Origin: Closterium sp. NIES-65
Lineage: Eukaryota > Streptophyta > Zygnematophyceae > Desmidiales > Closteriaceae
DNA length: 64,000 nucleotides
Direction of reading: 5' to 3'
Assembly: GCA_948144175.1 (NCBI GenBank)
Contig: CANXME010002326.1
Location: 62,001-126,000 of the forward strand
Shown here one piece after another: positions 23,860 through 37,900 of the stretch. The notes under the pieces are model-generated. The model was not told where the DNA came from. It worked only from the letters and a program-made list of their open reading frames with translations, and made no database searches. Numbering within the stretch: the first letter of the stretch is position 1; every line of letters starts with the position of its first letter. The position numbers and the translations under genes were made by a program.

Positions 23860-26049
23860 GGATTGTGGCAAACACGATCGTGGTGGGCGGTCCAGGATTC
23901 GAATAACATTGCTTCACATTTTATACCGGTACGGATTTCGCAGCTTCCCGGGCTCACAAACGCCCTTATATGGGGACGGTTTTTCATGCGGCGGGCCCGT
24001 TTGAAGGCAAAAAGAGCTGGAATTCTCGTCCCAAGGTATCTAGGATTGTGGCAAACACGATCGTGGTGGGCGGTCCAGGATTCGAATAACATTGCTTCAC
24101 ATTTTATACCGGTACGGATTTCGCAGCTTCCCGGGCTCACAAACGCCCTTATATGGGGACGGTTTTTCATGCGGCGGGCCCGTTTGAAGGCAAAAAGAGC
24201 TGGAATTCTCGTCCCAAGGTATCTAGGATTGTGGCAAACACGATCGTGGTGGGCGGTCCAGGATTCGAATAACATTGCTTCACATTTTATACCGGTACGG
24301 ATTTCGCAGCTTCCCGGGCTCACAAACGCCCTTATATGGGGACGGTTTTTCATGCGGCGGGCCCGTTTGAAGGCAAAAAGAGCTGGATTCTCGTCCCAAG
24401 GTATCTAGGATTGTGGCAAACACGATCGTGGTGGGCGGTCCAGGATTCGAATAACATTGCTTCACATTTTATACCGGTACGGATTTCGCAGCTTCCCGGG
24501 CTCACAAACGCCCTTATATGGGGACGGTTTTTCATGCGGCGGGCCCGTTTGAAGGCAAAAAGAGCTGGAATCTCGTCCCAAGGTATCTAGGATTGTGGCA
24601 AACACGATCGTGGTGGGCGGTCCAGGATTCGAATAACATTGCTTCACATTTTATACCGGTACGGATTTCGCAGCTTCCCGGGCTCACAAACGCCCTTATA
24701 TGGGGACGGTTTTTCATGCGGCGGGCCCGTTTGAAGGCAAAAAGAGCTGGAATTCTCGTCCCAAGGTATCTAGGATTGTGGCAAACACGATCGTGGTGGG
24801 CGGTCCAGGATTCGAATAACATTGCTTCACATTTTATACCGGTACGGATTTCGCAGCTTCCCGGGCTCACAAACGCCCTTATATGGGGACGGTTTTTCAT
24901 GCGGCGGGCCCGTTTGAAGGCAAAAAGAGCTGGAATCTCGTCCCAAGGTATCTAGGATTGTGGCAAACACGATCGTGGTGGGCGGTCCAGGATTCGAATA
25001 ACATTGCTTCACATTTTATACCGGTACGGATTTCGCAGCTTCCCGGGCTCACAAACGCCCTTATATGGGGACGGTTTTTCATGCGGCGGGCCCGTTTGAA
25101 GGCAAAAAGAGCTGGAATTCTCGTCCCAAGGTATCTAGGATTGTGGCAAACACGATCGTGGTGGGCGGTCCAGGATTCGAATAACATTGCTTCACATTTT
25201 ATACCGGTACGGATTTCGCAGCTTCCCGGGCTCACAAACGCCCTTATATGGGGACGGTTTTTCATGCGGCGGGCCCGTTTGAAGGCAAAAAGAGCTGGAA
25301 TTCTCGTCCCAAGGTATCTAGGATTGTGGCAAACACGATCGTGGTGGGCGGTCCAGGATTCGAATAACATTGCTTCACATTTTATACCGGTACGGATTTC
25401 GCAGCTTCCCGGGCTCACAAACGCCCTTATATGGGGACGGTTTTTCATGCGGCGGGCCCGTTTGAAGGCAAAAAGAGCTGGATTCTCGTCCCAAGGTATC
25501 TAGGATTGTGGCAAACACGATCGTGGTGGGCGGTCCAGGATTCGAATAACATTGCTTCACATTTTATACCGGTACGGATTTCGCAGCTTCCCGGGCTCAC
25601 AAACGCCCTTATATGGGGACGGTTTTTCATGCGGCGGGCCCGTTTGAAGGCAAAAAGAGCTGGAATCTCGTCCCAAGGTATCTAGGATTGTGGCAAACAC
25701 GATCGTGGTGGGCGGTCCAGGATTCGAATAACATTGCTTCACATTTTATACCGGTACGGATTTCGCAGCTTCCCGGGCTCACAAACGCCCTTATATGGGG
25801 ACGGTTTTTCATGCGGCGGGCCCGTTTGAAGGCAAAAAGAGCTGGAATTCTCGTCCCAAGGTATCTAGGATTGTGGCAAACACGATCGTGGTGGGCGGTC
25901 CAGGATTCGAATAACATTGCTTCACATTTTATACCGGTACGGATTTCGCAGCTTCCCGGGCTCACAAACGCCCTTATATGGGGACGGTTTTTCATGCGGC
26001 GGGCCCGTTTGAAGGCAAAAAGAGCTGGAATCTCGTCCCAAGGTATCTA
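23860..26049 (+). repeat. Candidate 6-monomer higher-order repeat, two copies of 1,095 bp
   Basis: Monomers 132-137 and 138-143 both read 2-2-3-1-2-1, starting at 23,860 and 24,955. Each copy is exactly 1,095 bp, and the match extends two units to the left. I estimate that about one such coincidence is expected by chance among these type strings, so this is weak evidence for a true higher-order repeat. Confidence 0.4.
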
Positions 26050-28423
26050 GGATTGTGGCAAACACGATCGTGGTGGGCGGTCCAGGATTCGAATAACATT
26101 GCTTCACATTTTATACCGGTACGGATTTCGCAGCTTCCCGGGCTCACAAACGCCCTTATATGGGGACGGTTTTTCATGCGGCGGGCCCGTTTGAAGGCAA
26201 AAAGAGCTGGATTCTCGTCCCAAGGTATCTAGGATTGTGGCAAACACGATCGTGGTGGGCGGTCCAGGATTCGAATAACATTGCTTCACATTTTATACCG
26301 GTACGGATTTCGCAGCTTCCCGGGCTCACAAACGCCCTTATATGGGGACGGTTTTTCATGCGGCGGGCCCGTTTGAAGGCAAAAAGAGCTGGAATTCTCG
26401 TCCCAAGGTATCTAGGATTGTGGCAAACACGATCGTGGTGGGCGGTCCAGGATTCGAATAACATTGCTTCACATTTTATACCGGTACGGATTTCGCAGCT
26501 TCCCGGGCTCACAAACGCCCTTATATGGGGACGGTTTTTCATGCGGCGGGCCCGTTTGAAGGCAAAAAGAGCTGGATTCTCGTCCCAAGGTATCTAGGAT
26601 TGTGGCAAACACGATCGTGGTGGGCGGTCCAGGATTCGAATAACATTGCTTCACATTTTATACCGGTACGGATTTCGCAGCTTCCCGGGCTCACAAACGC
26701 CCTTATATGGGGACGGTTTTTCATGCGGCGGGCCCGTTTGAAGGCAAAAAGAGCTGGAATTCTCGTCCCAAGGTATCTAGGATTGTGGCAAACACGATCG
26801 TGGTGGGCGGTCCAGGATTCGAATAACATTGCTTCACATTTTATACCGGTACGGATTTCGCAGCTTCCCGGGCTCACAAACGCCCTTATATGGGGACGGT
26901 TTTTCATGCGGCGGGCCCGTTTGAAGGCAAAAAGAGCTGGAATTCTCGTCCCAAGGTATCTAGGATTGTGGCAAACACGATCGTGGTGGGCGGTCCAGGA
27001 TTCGAATAACATTGCTTCACATTTTATACCGGTACGGATTTCGCAGCTTCCCGGGCTCACAAACGCCCTTATATGGGGACGGTTTTTCATGCGGCGGGCC
27101 CGTTTGAAGGCAAAAAGAGCTGGATTCTCGTCCCAAGGTATCTAGGATTGTGGCAAACACGATCGTGGTGGGCGGTCCAGGATTCGAATAACATTGCTTC
27201 ACATTTTATACCGGTACGGATTTCGCAGCTTCCCGGGCTCACAAACGCCCTTATATGGGGACGGTTTTTCATGCGGCGGGCCCGTTTGAAGGCAAAAAGA
27301 GCTGGAATTCTCGTCCCAAGGTATCTAGGATTGTGGCAAACACGATCGTGGTGGGCGGTCCAGGATTCGAATAACATTGCTTCACATTTTATACCGGTAC
27401 GGATTTCGCAGCTTCCCGGGCTCACAAACGCCCTTATATGGGGACGGTTTTTCATGCGGCGGGCCCGTTTGAAGGCAAAAAGAGCTGGAATTCTCGTCCC
27501 AAGGTATCTAGGATTGTGGCAAACACGATCGTGGTGGGCGGTCCAGGATTCGAATAACATTGCTTCACATTTTATACCGGTACGGATTTCGCAGCTTCCC
27601 GGGCTCACAAACGCCCTTATATGGGGACGGTTTTTCATGCGGCGGGCCCGTTTGAAGGCAAAAAGAGCTGGAATTCTCGTCCCAAGGTATCTAGGATTGT
27701 GGCAAACACGATCGTGGTGGGCGGTCCAGGATTCGAATAACATTGCTTCACATTTTATACCGGTACGGATTTCGCAGCTTCCCGGGCTCACAAACGCCCT
27801 TATATGGGGACGGTTTTTCATGCGGCGGGCCCGTTTGAAGGCAAAAAGAGCTGGAATTCTCGTCCCAAGGTATCTAGGATTGTGGCAAACACGATCGTGG
27901 TGGGCGGTCCAGGATTCGAATAACATTGCTTCACATTTTATACCGGTACGGATTTCGCAGCTTCCCGGGCTCACAAACGCCCTTATATGGGGACGGTTTT
28001 TCATGCGGCGGGCCCGTTTGAAGGCAAAAAGAGCTGGATTCTCGTCCCAAGGTATCTAGGATTGTGGCAAACACGATCGTGGTGGGCGGTCCAGGATTCG
28101 AATAACATTGCTTCACATTTTATACCGGTACGGATTTCGCAGCTTCCCGGGCTCACAAACGCCCTTATATGGGGACGGTTTTTCATGCGGCGGGCCCGTT
28201 TGAAGGCAAAAAGAGCTGGAATTCTCGTCCCAAGGTATCTAGGATTGTGGCAAACACGATCGTGGTGGGCGGTCCAGGATTCGAATAACATTGCTTCACA
28301 TTTTATACCGGTACGGATTTCGCAGCTTCCCGGGCTCACAAACGCCCTTATATGGGGACGGTTTTTCATGCGGCGGGCCCGTTTGAAGGCAAAAAGAGCT
28401 GGATTCTCGTCCCAAGGTATCTA

Positions 28424-29519
28424 GGATTGTGGCAAACACGATCGTGGTGGGCGGTCCAGGATTCGAATAACATTGCTTCACATTTTATACCGGTACGGAT
28501 TTCGCAGCTTCCCGGGCTCACAAACGCCCTTATATGGGGACGGTTTTTCATGCGGCGGGCCCGTTTGAAGGCAAAAAGAGCTGGAATTCTCGTCCCAAGG
28601 TATCTAGGATTGTGGCAAACACGATCGTGGTGGGCGGTCCAGGATTCGAATAACATTGCTTCACATTTTATACCGGTACGGATTTCGCAGCTTCCCGGGC
28701 TCACAAACGCCCTTATATGGGGACGGTTTTTCATGCGGCGGGCCCGTTTGAAGGCAAAAAGAGCTGGAATTCTCGTCCCAAGGTATCTAGGATTGTGGCA
28801 AACACGATCGTGGTGGGCGGTCCAGGATTCGAATAACATTGCTTCACATTTTATACCGGTACGGATTTCGCAGCTTCCCGGGCTCACAAACGCCCTTATA
28901 TGGGGACGGTTTTTCATGCGGCGGGCCCGTTTGAAGGCAAAAAGAGCTGGATTCTCGTCCCAAGGTATCTAGGATTGTGGCAAACACGATCGTGGTGGGC
29001 GGTCCAGGATTCGAATAACATTGCTTCACATTTTATACCGGTACGGATTTCGCAGCTTCCCGGGCTCACAAACGCCCTTATATGGGGACGGTTTTTCATG
29101 CGGCGGGCCCGTTTGAAGGCAAAAAGAGCTGGAATTCTCGTCCCAAGGTATCTAGGATTGTGGCAAACACGATCGTGGTGGGCGGTCCAGGATTCGAATA
29201 ACATTGCTTCACATTTTATACCGGTACGGATTTCGCAGCTTCCCGGGCTCACAAACGCCCTTATATGGGGACGGTTTTTCATGCGGCGGGCCCGTTTGAA
29301 GGCAAAAAGAGCTGGAATTCTCGTCCCAAGGTATCTAGGATTGTGGCAAACACGATCGTGGTGGGCGGTCCAGGATTCGAATAACATTGCTTCACATTTT
29401 ATACCGGTACGGATTTCGCAGCTTCCCGGGCTCACAAACGCCCTTATATGGGGACGGTTTTTCATGCGGCGGGCCCGTTTGAAGGCAAAAAGAGCTGGAT
29501 TCTCGTCCCAAGGTATCTA
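28424..29519 (+). repeat. Two tandem 2-2-3 trimers (548 bp each)
   Basis: Monomers 157-159 and 160-162 both read 2-2-3 (starts 28,424 and 28,972). The same trimer occurs singly at 26,597-27,144. It may be a short local amplification within the type 1-free block. Confidence 0.4.
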
Positions 29520-31343
29520 GGATTGTGGCAAACACGATCGTGGTGGGCGGTCCAGGATTCGAATAACATTGCTTCACATTTTATACCGGTACGGATTTCG
29601 CAGCTTCCCGGGCTCACAAACGCCCTTATATGGGGACGGTTTTTCATGCGGCGGGCCCGTTTGAAGGCAAAAAGAGCTGGAATTCTCGTCCCAAGGTATC
29701 TAGGATTGTGGCAAACACGATCGTGGTGGGCGGTCCAGGATTCGAATAACATTGCTTCACATTTTATACCGGTACGGATTTCGCAGCTTCCCGGGCTCAC
29801 AAACGCCCTTATATGGGGACGGTTTTTCATGCGGCGGGCCCGTTTGAAGGCAAAAAGAGCTGGATTCTCGTCCCAAGGTATCTAGGATTGTGGCAAACAC
29901 GATCGTGGTGGGCGGTCCAGGATTCGAATAACATTGCTTCACATTTTATACCGGTACGGATTTCGCAGCTTCCCGGGCTCACAAACGCCCTTATATGGGG
30001 ACGGTTTTTCATGCGGCGGGCCCGTTTGAAGGCAAAAAGAGCTGGATTCTCGTCCCAAGGTATCTAGGATTGTGGCAAACACGATCGTGGTGGGCGGTCC
30101 AGGATTCGAATAACATTGCTTCACATTTTATACCGGTACGGATTTCGCAGCTTCCCGGGCTCACAAACGCCCTTATATGGGGACGGTTTTTCATGCGGCG
30201 GGCCCGTTTGAAGGCAAAAAGAGCTGGAATTCTCGTCCCAAGGTATCTAGGATTGTGGCAAACACGATCGTGGTGGGCGGTCCAGGATTCGAATAACATT
30301 GCTTCACATTTTATACCGGTACGGATTTCGCAGCTTCCCGGGCTCACAAACGCCCTTATATGGGGACGGTTTTTCATGCGGCGGGCCCGTTTGAAGGCAA
30401 AAAGAGCTGGATTCTCGTCCCAAGGTATCTAGGATTGTGGCAAACACGATCGTGGTGGGCGGTCCAGGATTCGAATAACATTGCTTCACATTTTATACCG
30501 GTACGGATTTCGCAGCTTCCCGGGCTCACAAACGCCCTTATATGGGGACGGTTTTTCATGCGGCGGGCCCGTTTGAAGGCAAAAAGAGCTGGATTCTCGT
30601 CCCAAGGTATCTAGGATTGTGGCAAACACGATCGTGGTGGGCGGTCCAGGATTCGAATAACATTGCTTCACATTTTATACCGGTACGGATTTCGCAGCTT
30701 CCCGGGCTCACAAACGCCCTTATATGGGGACGGTTTTTCATGCGGCGGGCCCGTTTGAAGGCAAAAAGAGCTGGATTCTCGTCCCAAGGTATCTAGGATT
30801 GTGGCAAACACGATCGTGGTGGGCGGTCCAGGATTCGAATAACATTGCTTCACATTTTATACCGGTACGGATTTCGCAGCTTCCCGGGCTCACAAACGCC
30901 CTTATATGGGGACGGTTTTTCATGCGGCGGGCCCGTTTGAAGGCAAAAAGAGCTGGAATTCTCGTCCCAAGGTATCTAGGATTGTGGCAAACACGATCGT
31001 GGTGGGCGGTCCAGGATTCGAATAACATTGCTTCACATTTTATACCGGTACGGATTTCGCAGCTTCCCGGGCTCACAAACGCCCTTATATGGGGACGGTT
31101 TTTCATGCGGCGGGCCCGTTTGAAGGCAAAAAGAGCTGGATTCTCGTCCCAAGGTATCTAGGATTGTGGCAAACACGATCGTGGTGGGCGGTCCAGGATT
31201 CGAATAACATTGCTTCACATTTTATACCGGTACGGATTTCGCAGCTTCCCGGGCTCACAAACGCCCTTATATGGGGACGGTTTTTCATGCGGCGGGCCCG
31301 TTTGAAGGCAAAAAGAGCTGGAATTCTCGTCCCAAGGTATCTA

Positions 31344-32803
31344 GGATTGTGGCAAACACGATCGTGGTGGGCGGTCCAGGATTCGAATAACATTGCTTCA
31401 CATTTTATACCGGTACGGATTTCGCAGCTTCCCGGGCTCACAAACGCCCTTATATGGGGACGGTTTTTCATGCGGCGGGCCCGTTTGAAGGCAAAAAGAG
31501 CTGGATTCTCGTCCCAAGGTATCTAGGATTGTGGCAAACACGATCGTGGTGGGCGGTCCAGGATTCGAATAACATTGCTTCACATTTTATACCGGTACGG
31601 ATTTCGCAGCTTCCCGGGCTCACAAACGCCCTTATATGGGGACGGTTTTTCATGCGGCGGGCCCGTTTGAAGGCAAAAAGAGCTGGATTCTCGTCCCAAG
31701 GTATCTAGGATTGTGGCAAACACGATCGTGGTGGGCGGTCCAGGATTCGAATAACATTGCTTCACATTTTATACCGGTACGGATTTCGCAGCTTCCCGGG
31801 CTCACAAACGCCCTTATATGGGGACGGTTTTTCATGCGGCGGGCCCGTTTGAAGGCAAAAAGAGCTGGAATTCTCGTCCCAAGGTATCTAGGATTGTGGC
31901 AAACACGATCGTGGTGGGCGGTCCAGGATTCGAATAACATTGCTTCACATTTTATACCGGTACGGATTTCGCAGCTTCCCGGGCTCACAAACGCCCTTAT
32001 ATGGGGACGGTTTTTCATGCGGCGGGCCCGTTTGAAGGCAAAAAGAGCTGGAATTCTCGTCCCAAGGTATCTAGGATTGTGGCAAACACGATCGTGGTGG
32101 GCGGTCCAGGATTCGAATAACATTGCTTCACATTTTATACCGGTACGGATTTCGCAGCTTCCCGGGCTCACAAACGCCCTTATATGGGGACGGTTTTTCA
32201 TGCGGCGGGCCCGTTTGAAGGCAAAAAGAGCTGGATTCTCGTCCCAAGGTATCTAGGATTGTGGCAAACACGATCGTGGTGGGCGGTCCAGGATTCGAAT
32301 AACATTGCTTCACATTTTATACCGGTACGGATTTCGCAGCTTCCCGGGCTCACAAACGCCCTTATATGGGGACGGTTTTTCATGCGGCGGGCCCGTTTGA
32401 AGGCAAAAAGAGCTGGATTCTCGTCCCAAGGTATCTAGGATTGTGGCAAACACGATCGTGGTGGGCGGTCCAGGATTCGAATAACATTGCTTCACATTTT
32501 ATACCGGTACGGATTTCGCAGCTTCCCGGGCTCACAAACGCCCTTATATGGGGACGGTTTTTCATGCGGCGGGCCCGTTTGAAGGCAAAAAGAGCTGGAA
32601 TTCTCGTCCCAAGGTATCTAGGATTGTGGCAAACACGATCGTGGTGGGCGGTCCAGGATTCGAATAACATTGCTTCACATTTTATACCGGTACGGATTTC
32701 GCAGCTTCCCGGGCTCACAAACGCCCTTATATGGGGACGGTTTTTCATGCGGCGGGCCCGTTTGAAGGCAAAAAGAGCTGGAATTCTCGTCCCAAGGTAT
32801 CTA
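31344..32803 (+). repeat. Two tandem 3-3-2-2 tetramers (730 bp each)
   Basis: Monomers 173-176 and 177-180 both read 3-3-2-2, with starts at 31,344 and 32,074. As with the other short patterns, chance cannot be excluded with a three-letter type alphabet. Confidence 0.4.
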
Positions 32804-34081
32804 GGATTGTGGCAAACACGATCGTGGTGGGCGGTCCAGGATTCGAATAACATTGCTTCACATTTTATACCGGTACGGATTTCGCAGCTTCCCGGGCTCA
32901 CAAACGCCCTTATATGGGGACGGTTTTTCATGCGGCGGGCCCGTTTGAAGGCAAAAAGAGCTGGATTCTCGTCCCAAGGTATCTAGGATTGTGGCAAACA
33001 CGATCGTGGTGGGCGGTCCAGGATTCGAATAACATTGCTTCACATTTTATACCGGTACGGATTTCGCAGCTTCCCGGGCTCACAAACGCCCTTATATGGG
33101 GACGGTTTTTCATGCGGCGGGCCCGTTTGAAGGCAAAAAGAGCTGGAATTCTCGTCCCAAGGTATCTAGGATTGTGGCAAACACGATCGTGGTGGGCGGT
33201 CCAGGATTCGAATAACATTGCTTCACATTTTATACCGGTACGGATTTCGCAGCTTCCCGGGCTCACAAACGCCCTTATATGGGGACGGTTTTTCATGCGG
33301 CGGGCCCGTTTGAAGGCAAAAAGAGCTGGAATTCTCGTCCCAAGGTATCTAGGATTGTGGCAAACACGATCGTGGTGGGCGGTCCAGGATTCGAATAACA
33401 TTGCTTCACATTTTATACCGGTACGGATTTCGCAGCTTCCCGGGCTCACAAACGCCCTTATATGGGGACGGTTTTTCATGCGGCGGGCCCGTTTGAAGGC
33501 AAAAAGAGCTGGATTCTCGTCCCAAGGTATCTAGGATTGTGGCAAACACGATCGTGGTGGGCGGTCCAGGATTCGAATAACATTGCTTCACATTTTATAC
33601 CGGTACGGATTTCGCAGCTTCCCGGGCTCACAAACGCCCTTATATGGGGACGGTTTTTCATGCGGCGGGCCCGTTTGAAGGCAAAAAGAGCTGGAATTCT
33701 CGTCCCAAGGTATCTAGGATTGTGGCAAACACGATCGTGGTGGGCGGTCCAGGATTCGAATAACATTGCTTCACATTTTATACCGGTACGGATTTCGCAG
33801 CTTCCCGGGCTCACAAACGCCCTTATATGGGGACGGTTTTTCATGCGGCGGGCCCGTTTGAAGGCAAAAAGAGCTGGAATCTCGTCCCAAGGTATCTAGG
33901 ATTGTGGCAAACACGATCGTGGTGGGCGGTCCAGGATTCGAATAACATTGCTTCACATTTTATACCGGTACGGATTTCGCAGCTTCCCGGGCTCACAAAC
34001 GCCCTTATATGGGGACGGTTTTTCATGCGGCGGGCCCGTTTGAAGGCAAAAAGAGCTGGAATTCTCGTCCCAAGGTATCTA

Positions 34082-34991
34082 GGATTGTGGCAAACACGAT
34101 CGTGGTGGGCGGTCCAGGATTCGAATAACATTGCTTCACATTTTATACCGGTACGGATTTCGCAGCTTCCCGGGCTCACAAACGCCCTTATATGGGGACG
34201 GTTTTTCATGCGGCGGGCCCGTTTGAAGGCAAAAAGAGCTGGATTCTCGTCCCAAGGTATCTAGGATTGTGGCAAACACGATCGTGGTGGGCGGTCCAGG
34301 ATTCGAATAACATTGCTTCACATTTTATACCGGTACGGATTTCGCAGCTTCCCGGGCTCACAAACGCCCTTATATGGGGACGGTTTTTCATGCGGCGGGC
34401 CCGTTTGAAGGCAAAAAGAGCTGGATTCTCGTCCCAAGGTATCTAGGATTGTGGCAAACACGATCGTGGTGGGCGGTCCAGGATTCGAATAACATTGCTT
34501 CACATTTTATACCGGTACGGATTTCGCAGCTTCCCGGGCTCACAAACGCCCTTATATGGGGACGGTTTTTCATGCGGCGGGCCCGTTTGAAGGCAAAAAG
34601 AGCTGGATTCTCGTCCCAAGGTATCTAGGATTGTGGCAAACACGATCGTGGTGGGCGGTCCAGGATTCGAATAACATTGCTTCACATTTTATACCGGTAC
34701 GGATTTCGCAGCTTCCCGGGCTCACAAACGCCCTTATATGGGGACGGTTTTTCATGCGGCGGGCCCGTTTGAAGGCAAAAAGAGCTGGATTCTCGTCCCA
34801 AGGTATCTAGGATTGTGGCAAACACGATCGTGGTGGGCGGTCCAGGATTCGAATAACATTGCTTCACATTTTATACCGGTACGGATTTCGCAGCTTCCCG
34901 GGCTCACAAACGCCCTTATATGGGGACGGTTTTTCATGCGGCGGGCCCGTTTGAAGGCAAAAAGAGCTGGATTCTCGTCCCAAGGTATCTA
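34082..34991 (+). repeat. Run of five type 3 monomers
   Basis: Monomers 188-192 are all ATT type, 910 bp with perfect 182-bp periodicity. A second run of five lies at 56,480-57,389. These are the longest type 3 runs in the window. Confidence 0.9.
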
Positions 34992-37900
34992 GGATTGTGG
35001 CAAACACGATCGTGGTGGGCGGTCCAGGATTCGAATAACATTGCTTCACATTTTATACCGGTACGGATTTCGCAGCTTCCCGGGCTCACAAACGCCCTTA
35101 TATGGGGACGGTTTTTCATGCGGCGGGCCCGTTTGAAGGCAAAAAGAGCTGGAATCTCGTCCCAAGGTATCTAGGATTGTGGCAAACACGATCGTGGTGG
35201 GCGGTCCAGGATTCGAATAACATTGCTTCACATTTTATACCGGTACGGATTTCGCAGCTTCCCGGGCTCACAAACGCCCTTATATGGGGACGGTTTTTCA
35301 TGCGGCGGGCCCGTTTGAAGGCAAAAAGAGCTGGATTCTCGTCCCAAGGTATCTAGGATTGTGGCAAACACGATCGTGGTGGGCGGTCCAGGATTCGAAT
35401 AACATTGCTTCACATTTTATACCGGTACGGATTTCGCAGCTTCCCGGGCTCACAAACGCCCTTATATGGGGACGGTTTTTCATGCGGCGGGCCCGTTTGA
35501 AGGCAAAAAGAGCTGGATTCTCGTCCCAAGGTATCTAGGATTGTGGCAAACACGATCGTGGTGGGCGGTCCAGGATTCGAATAACATTGCTTCACATTTT
35601 ATACCGGTACGGATTTCGCAGCTTCCCGGGCTCACAAACGCCCTTATATGGGGACGGTTTTTCATGCGGCGGGCCCGTTTGAAGGCAAAAAGAGCTGGAA
35701 TTCTCGTCCCAAGGTATCTAGGATTGTGGCAAACACGATCGTGGTGGGCGGTCCAGGATTCGAATAACATTGCTTCACATTTTATACCGGTACGGATTTC
35801 GCAGCTTCCCGGGCTCACAAACGCCCTTATATGGGGACGGTTTTTCATGCGGCGGGCCCGTTTGAAGGCAAAAAGAGCTGGATTCTCGTCCCAAGGTATC
35901 TAGGATTGTGGCAAACACGATCGTGGTGGGCGGTCCAGGATTCGAATAACATTGCTTCACATTTTATACCGGTACGGATTTCGCAGCTTCCCGGGCTCAC
36001 AAACGCCCTTATATGGGGACGGTTTTTCATGCGGCGGGCCCGTTTGAAGGCAAAAAGAGCTGGATTCTCGTCCCAAGGTATCTAGGATTGTGGCAAACAC
36101 GATCGTGGTGGGCGGTCCAGGATTCGAATAACATTGCTTCACATTTTATACCGGTACGGATTTCGCAGCTTCCCGGGCTCACAAACGCCCTTATATGGGG
36201 ACGGTTTTTCATGCGGCGGGCCCGTTTGAAGGCAAAAAGAGCTGGATTCTCGTCCCAAGGTATCTAGGATTGTGGCAAACACGATCGTGGTGGGCGGTCC
36301 AGGATTCGAATAACATTGCTTCACATTTTATACCGGTACGGATTTCGCAGCTTCCCGGGCTCACAAACGCCCTTATATGGGGACGGTTTTTCATGCGGCG
36401 GGCCCGTTTGAAGGCAAAAAGAGCTGGATTCTCGTCCCAAGGTATCTAGGATTGTGGCAAACACGATCGTGGTGGGCGGTCCAGGATTCGAATAACATTG
36501 CTTCACATTTTATACCGGTACGGATTTCGCAGCTTCCCGGGCTCACAAACGCCCTTATATGGGGACGGTTTTTCATGCGGCGGGCCCGTTTGAAGGCAAA
36601 AAGAGCTGGAATTCTCGTCCCAAGGTATCTAGGATTGTGGCAAACACGATCGTGGTGGGCGGTCCAGGATTCGAATAACATTGCTTCACATTTTATACCG
36701 GTACGGATTTCGCAGCTTCCCGGGCTCACAAACGCCCTTATATGGGGACGGTTTTTCATGCGGCGGGCCCGTTTGAAGGCAAAAAGAGCTGGATTCTCGT
36801 CCCAAGGTATCTAGGATTGTGGCAAACACGATCGTGGTGGGCGGTCCAGGATTCGAATAACATTGCTTCACATTTTATACCGGTACGGATTTCGCAGCTT
36901 CCCGGGCTCACAAACGCCCTTATATGGGGACGGTTTTTCATGCGGCGGGCCCGTTTGAAGGCAAAAAGAGCTGGAATTCTCGTCCCAAGGTATCTAGGAT
37001 TGTGGCAAACACGATCGTGGTGGGCGGTCCAGGATTCGAATAACATTGCTTCACATTTTATACCGGTACGGATTTCGCAGCTTCCCGGGCTCACAAACGC
37101 CCTTATATGGGGACGGTTTTTCATGCGGCGGGCCCGTTTGAAGGCAAAAAGAGCTGGAATTCTCGTCCCAAGGTATCTAGGATTGTGGCAAACACGATCG
37201 TGGTGGGCGGTCCAGGATTCGAATAACATTGCTTCACATTTTATACCGGTACGGATTTCGCAGCTTCCCGGGCTCACAAACGCCCTTATATGGGGACGGT
37301 TTTTCATGCGGCGGGCCCGTTTGAAGGCAAAAAGAGCTGGAATTCTCGTCCCAAGGTATCTAGGATTGTGGCAAACACGATCGTGGTGGGCGGTCCAGGA
37401 TTCGAATAACATTGCTTCACATTTTATACCGGTACGGATTTCGCAGCTTCCCGGGCTCACAAACGCCCTTATATGGGGACGGTTTTTCATGCGGCGGGCC
37501 CGTTTGAAGGCAAAAAGAGCTGGATTCTCGTCCCAAGGTATCTAGGATTGTGGCAAACACGATCGTGGTGGGCGGTCCAGGATTCGAATAACATTGCTTC
37601 ACATTTTATACCGGTACGGATTTCGCAGCTTCCCGGGCTCACAAACGCCCTTATATGGGGACGGTTTTTCATGCGGCGGGCCCGTTTGAAGGCAAAAAGA
37701 GCTGGATTCTCGTCCCAAGGTATCTAGGATTGTGGCAAACACGATCGTGGTGGGCGGTCCAGGATTCGAATAACATTGCTTCACATTTTATACCGGTACG
37801 GATTTCGCAGCTTCCCGGGCTCACAAACGCCCTTATATGGGGACGGTTTTTCATGCGGCGGGCCCGTTTGAAGGCAAAAAGAGCTGGAATCTCGTCCCAA

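Larger units (their letters stand above)
17698..26049 (+). repeat. Mixed block, monomers 98-143: types 1, 2 and 3
   Basis: Types in order (1, 2, 3; x = site deleted): 312x112321 1122212121 2321221223 2221223121 223121. That is 16 type 1, 23 type 2, 6 type 3 and one truncated unit; the lengths sum exactly to the block. Apart from site 2 and the truncation I see no other variable position. Type 2 often alternates with type 1 in the first half, and type 3 units are isolated singles throughout. Confidence 0.9.
26050..33716 (+). repeat. Type 1-free block, monomers 144-185
   Basis: Types in order: 3232232222 3232232232 3323332323 3223322322 32. That is 23 type 2 and 19 type 3 with no type 1 among 42 consecutive units. 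Both flanking blocks contain type 1. No other variation is visible. The first two groups of ten match at nine of ten places, which may mark a duplicated block of about 1.83 kb (26,050-27,876 and 27,877-29,702). Confidence 0.9.
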
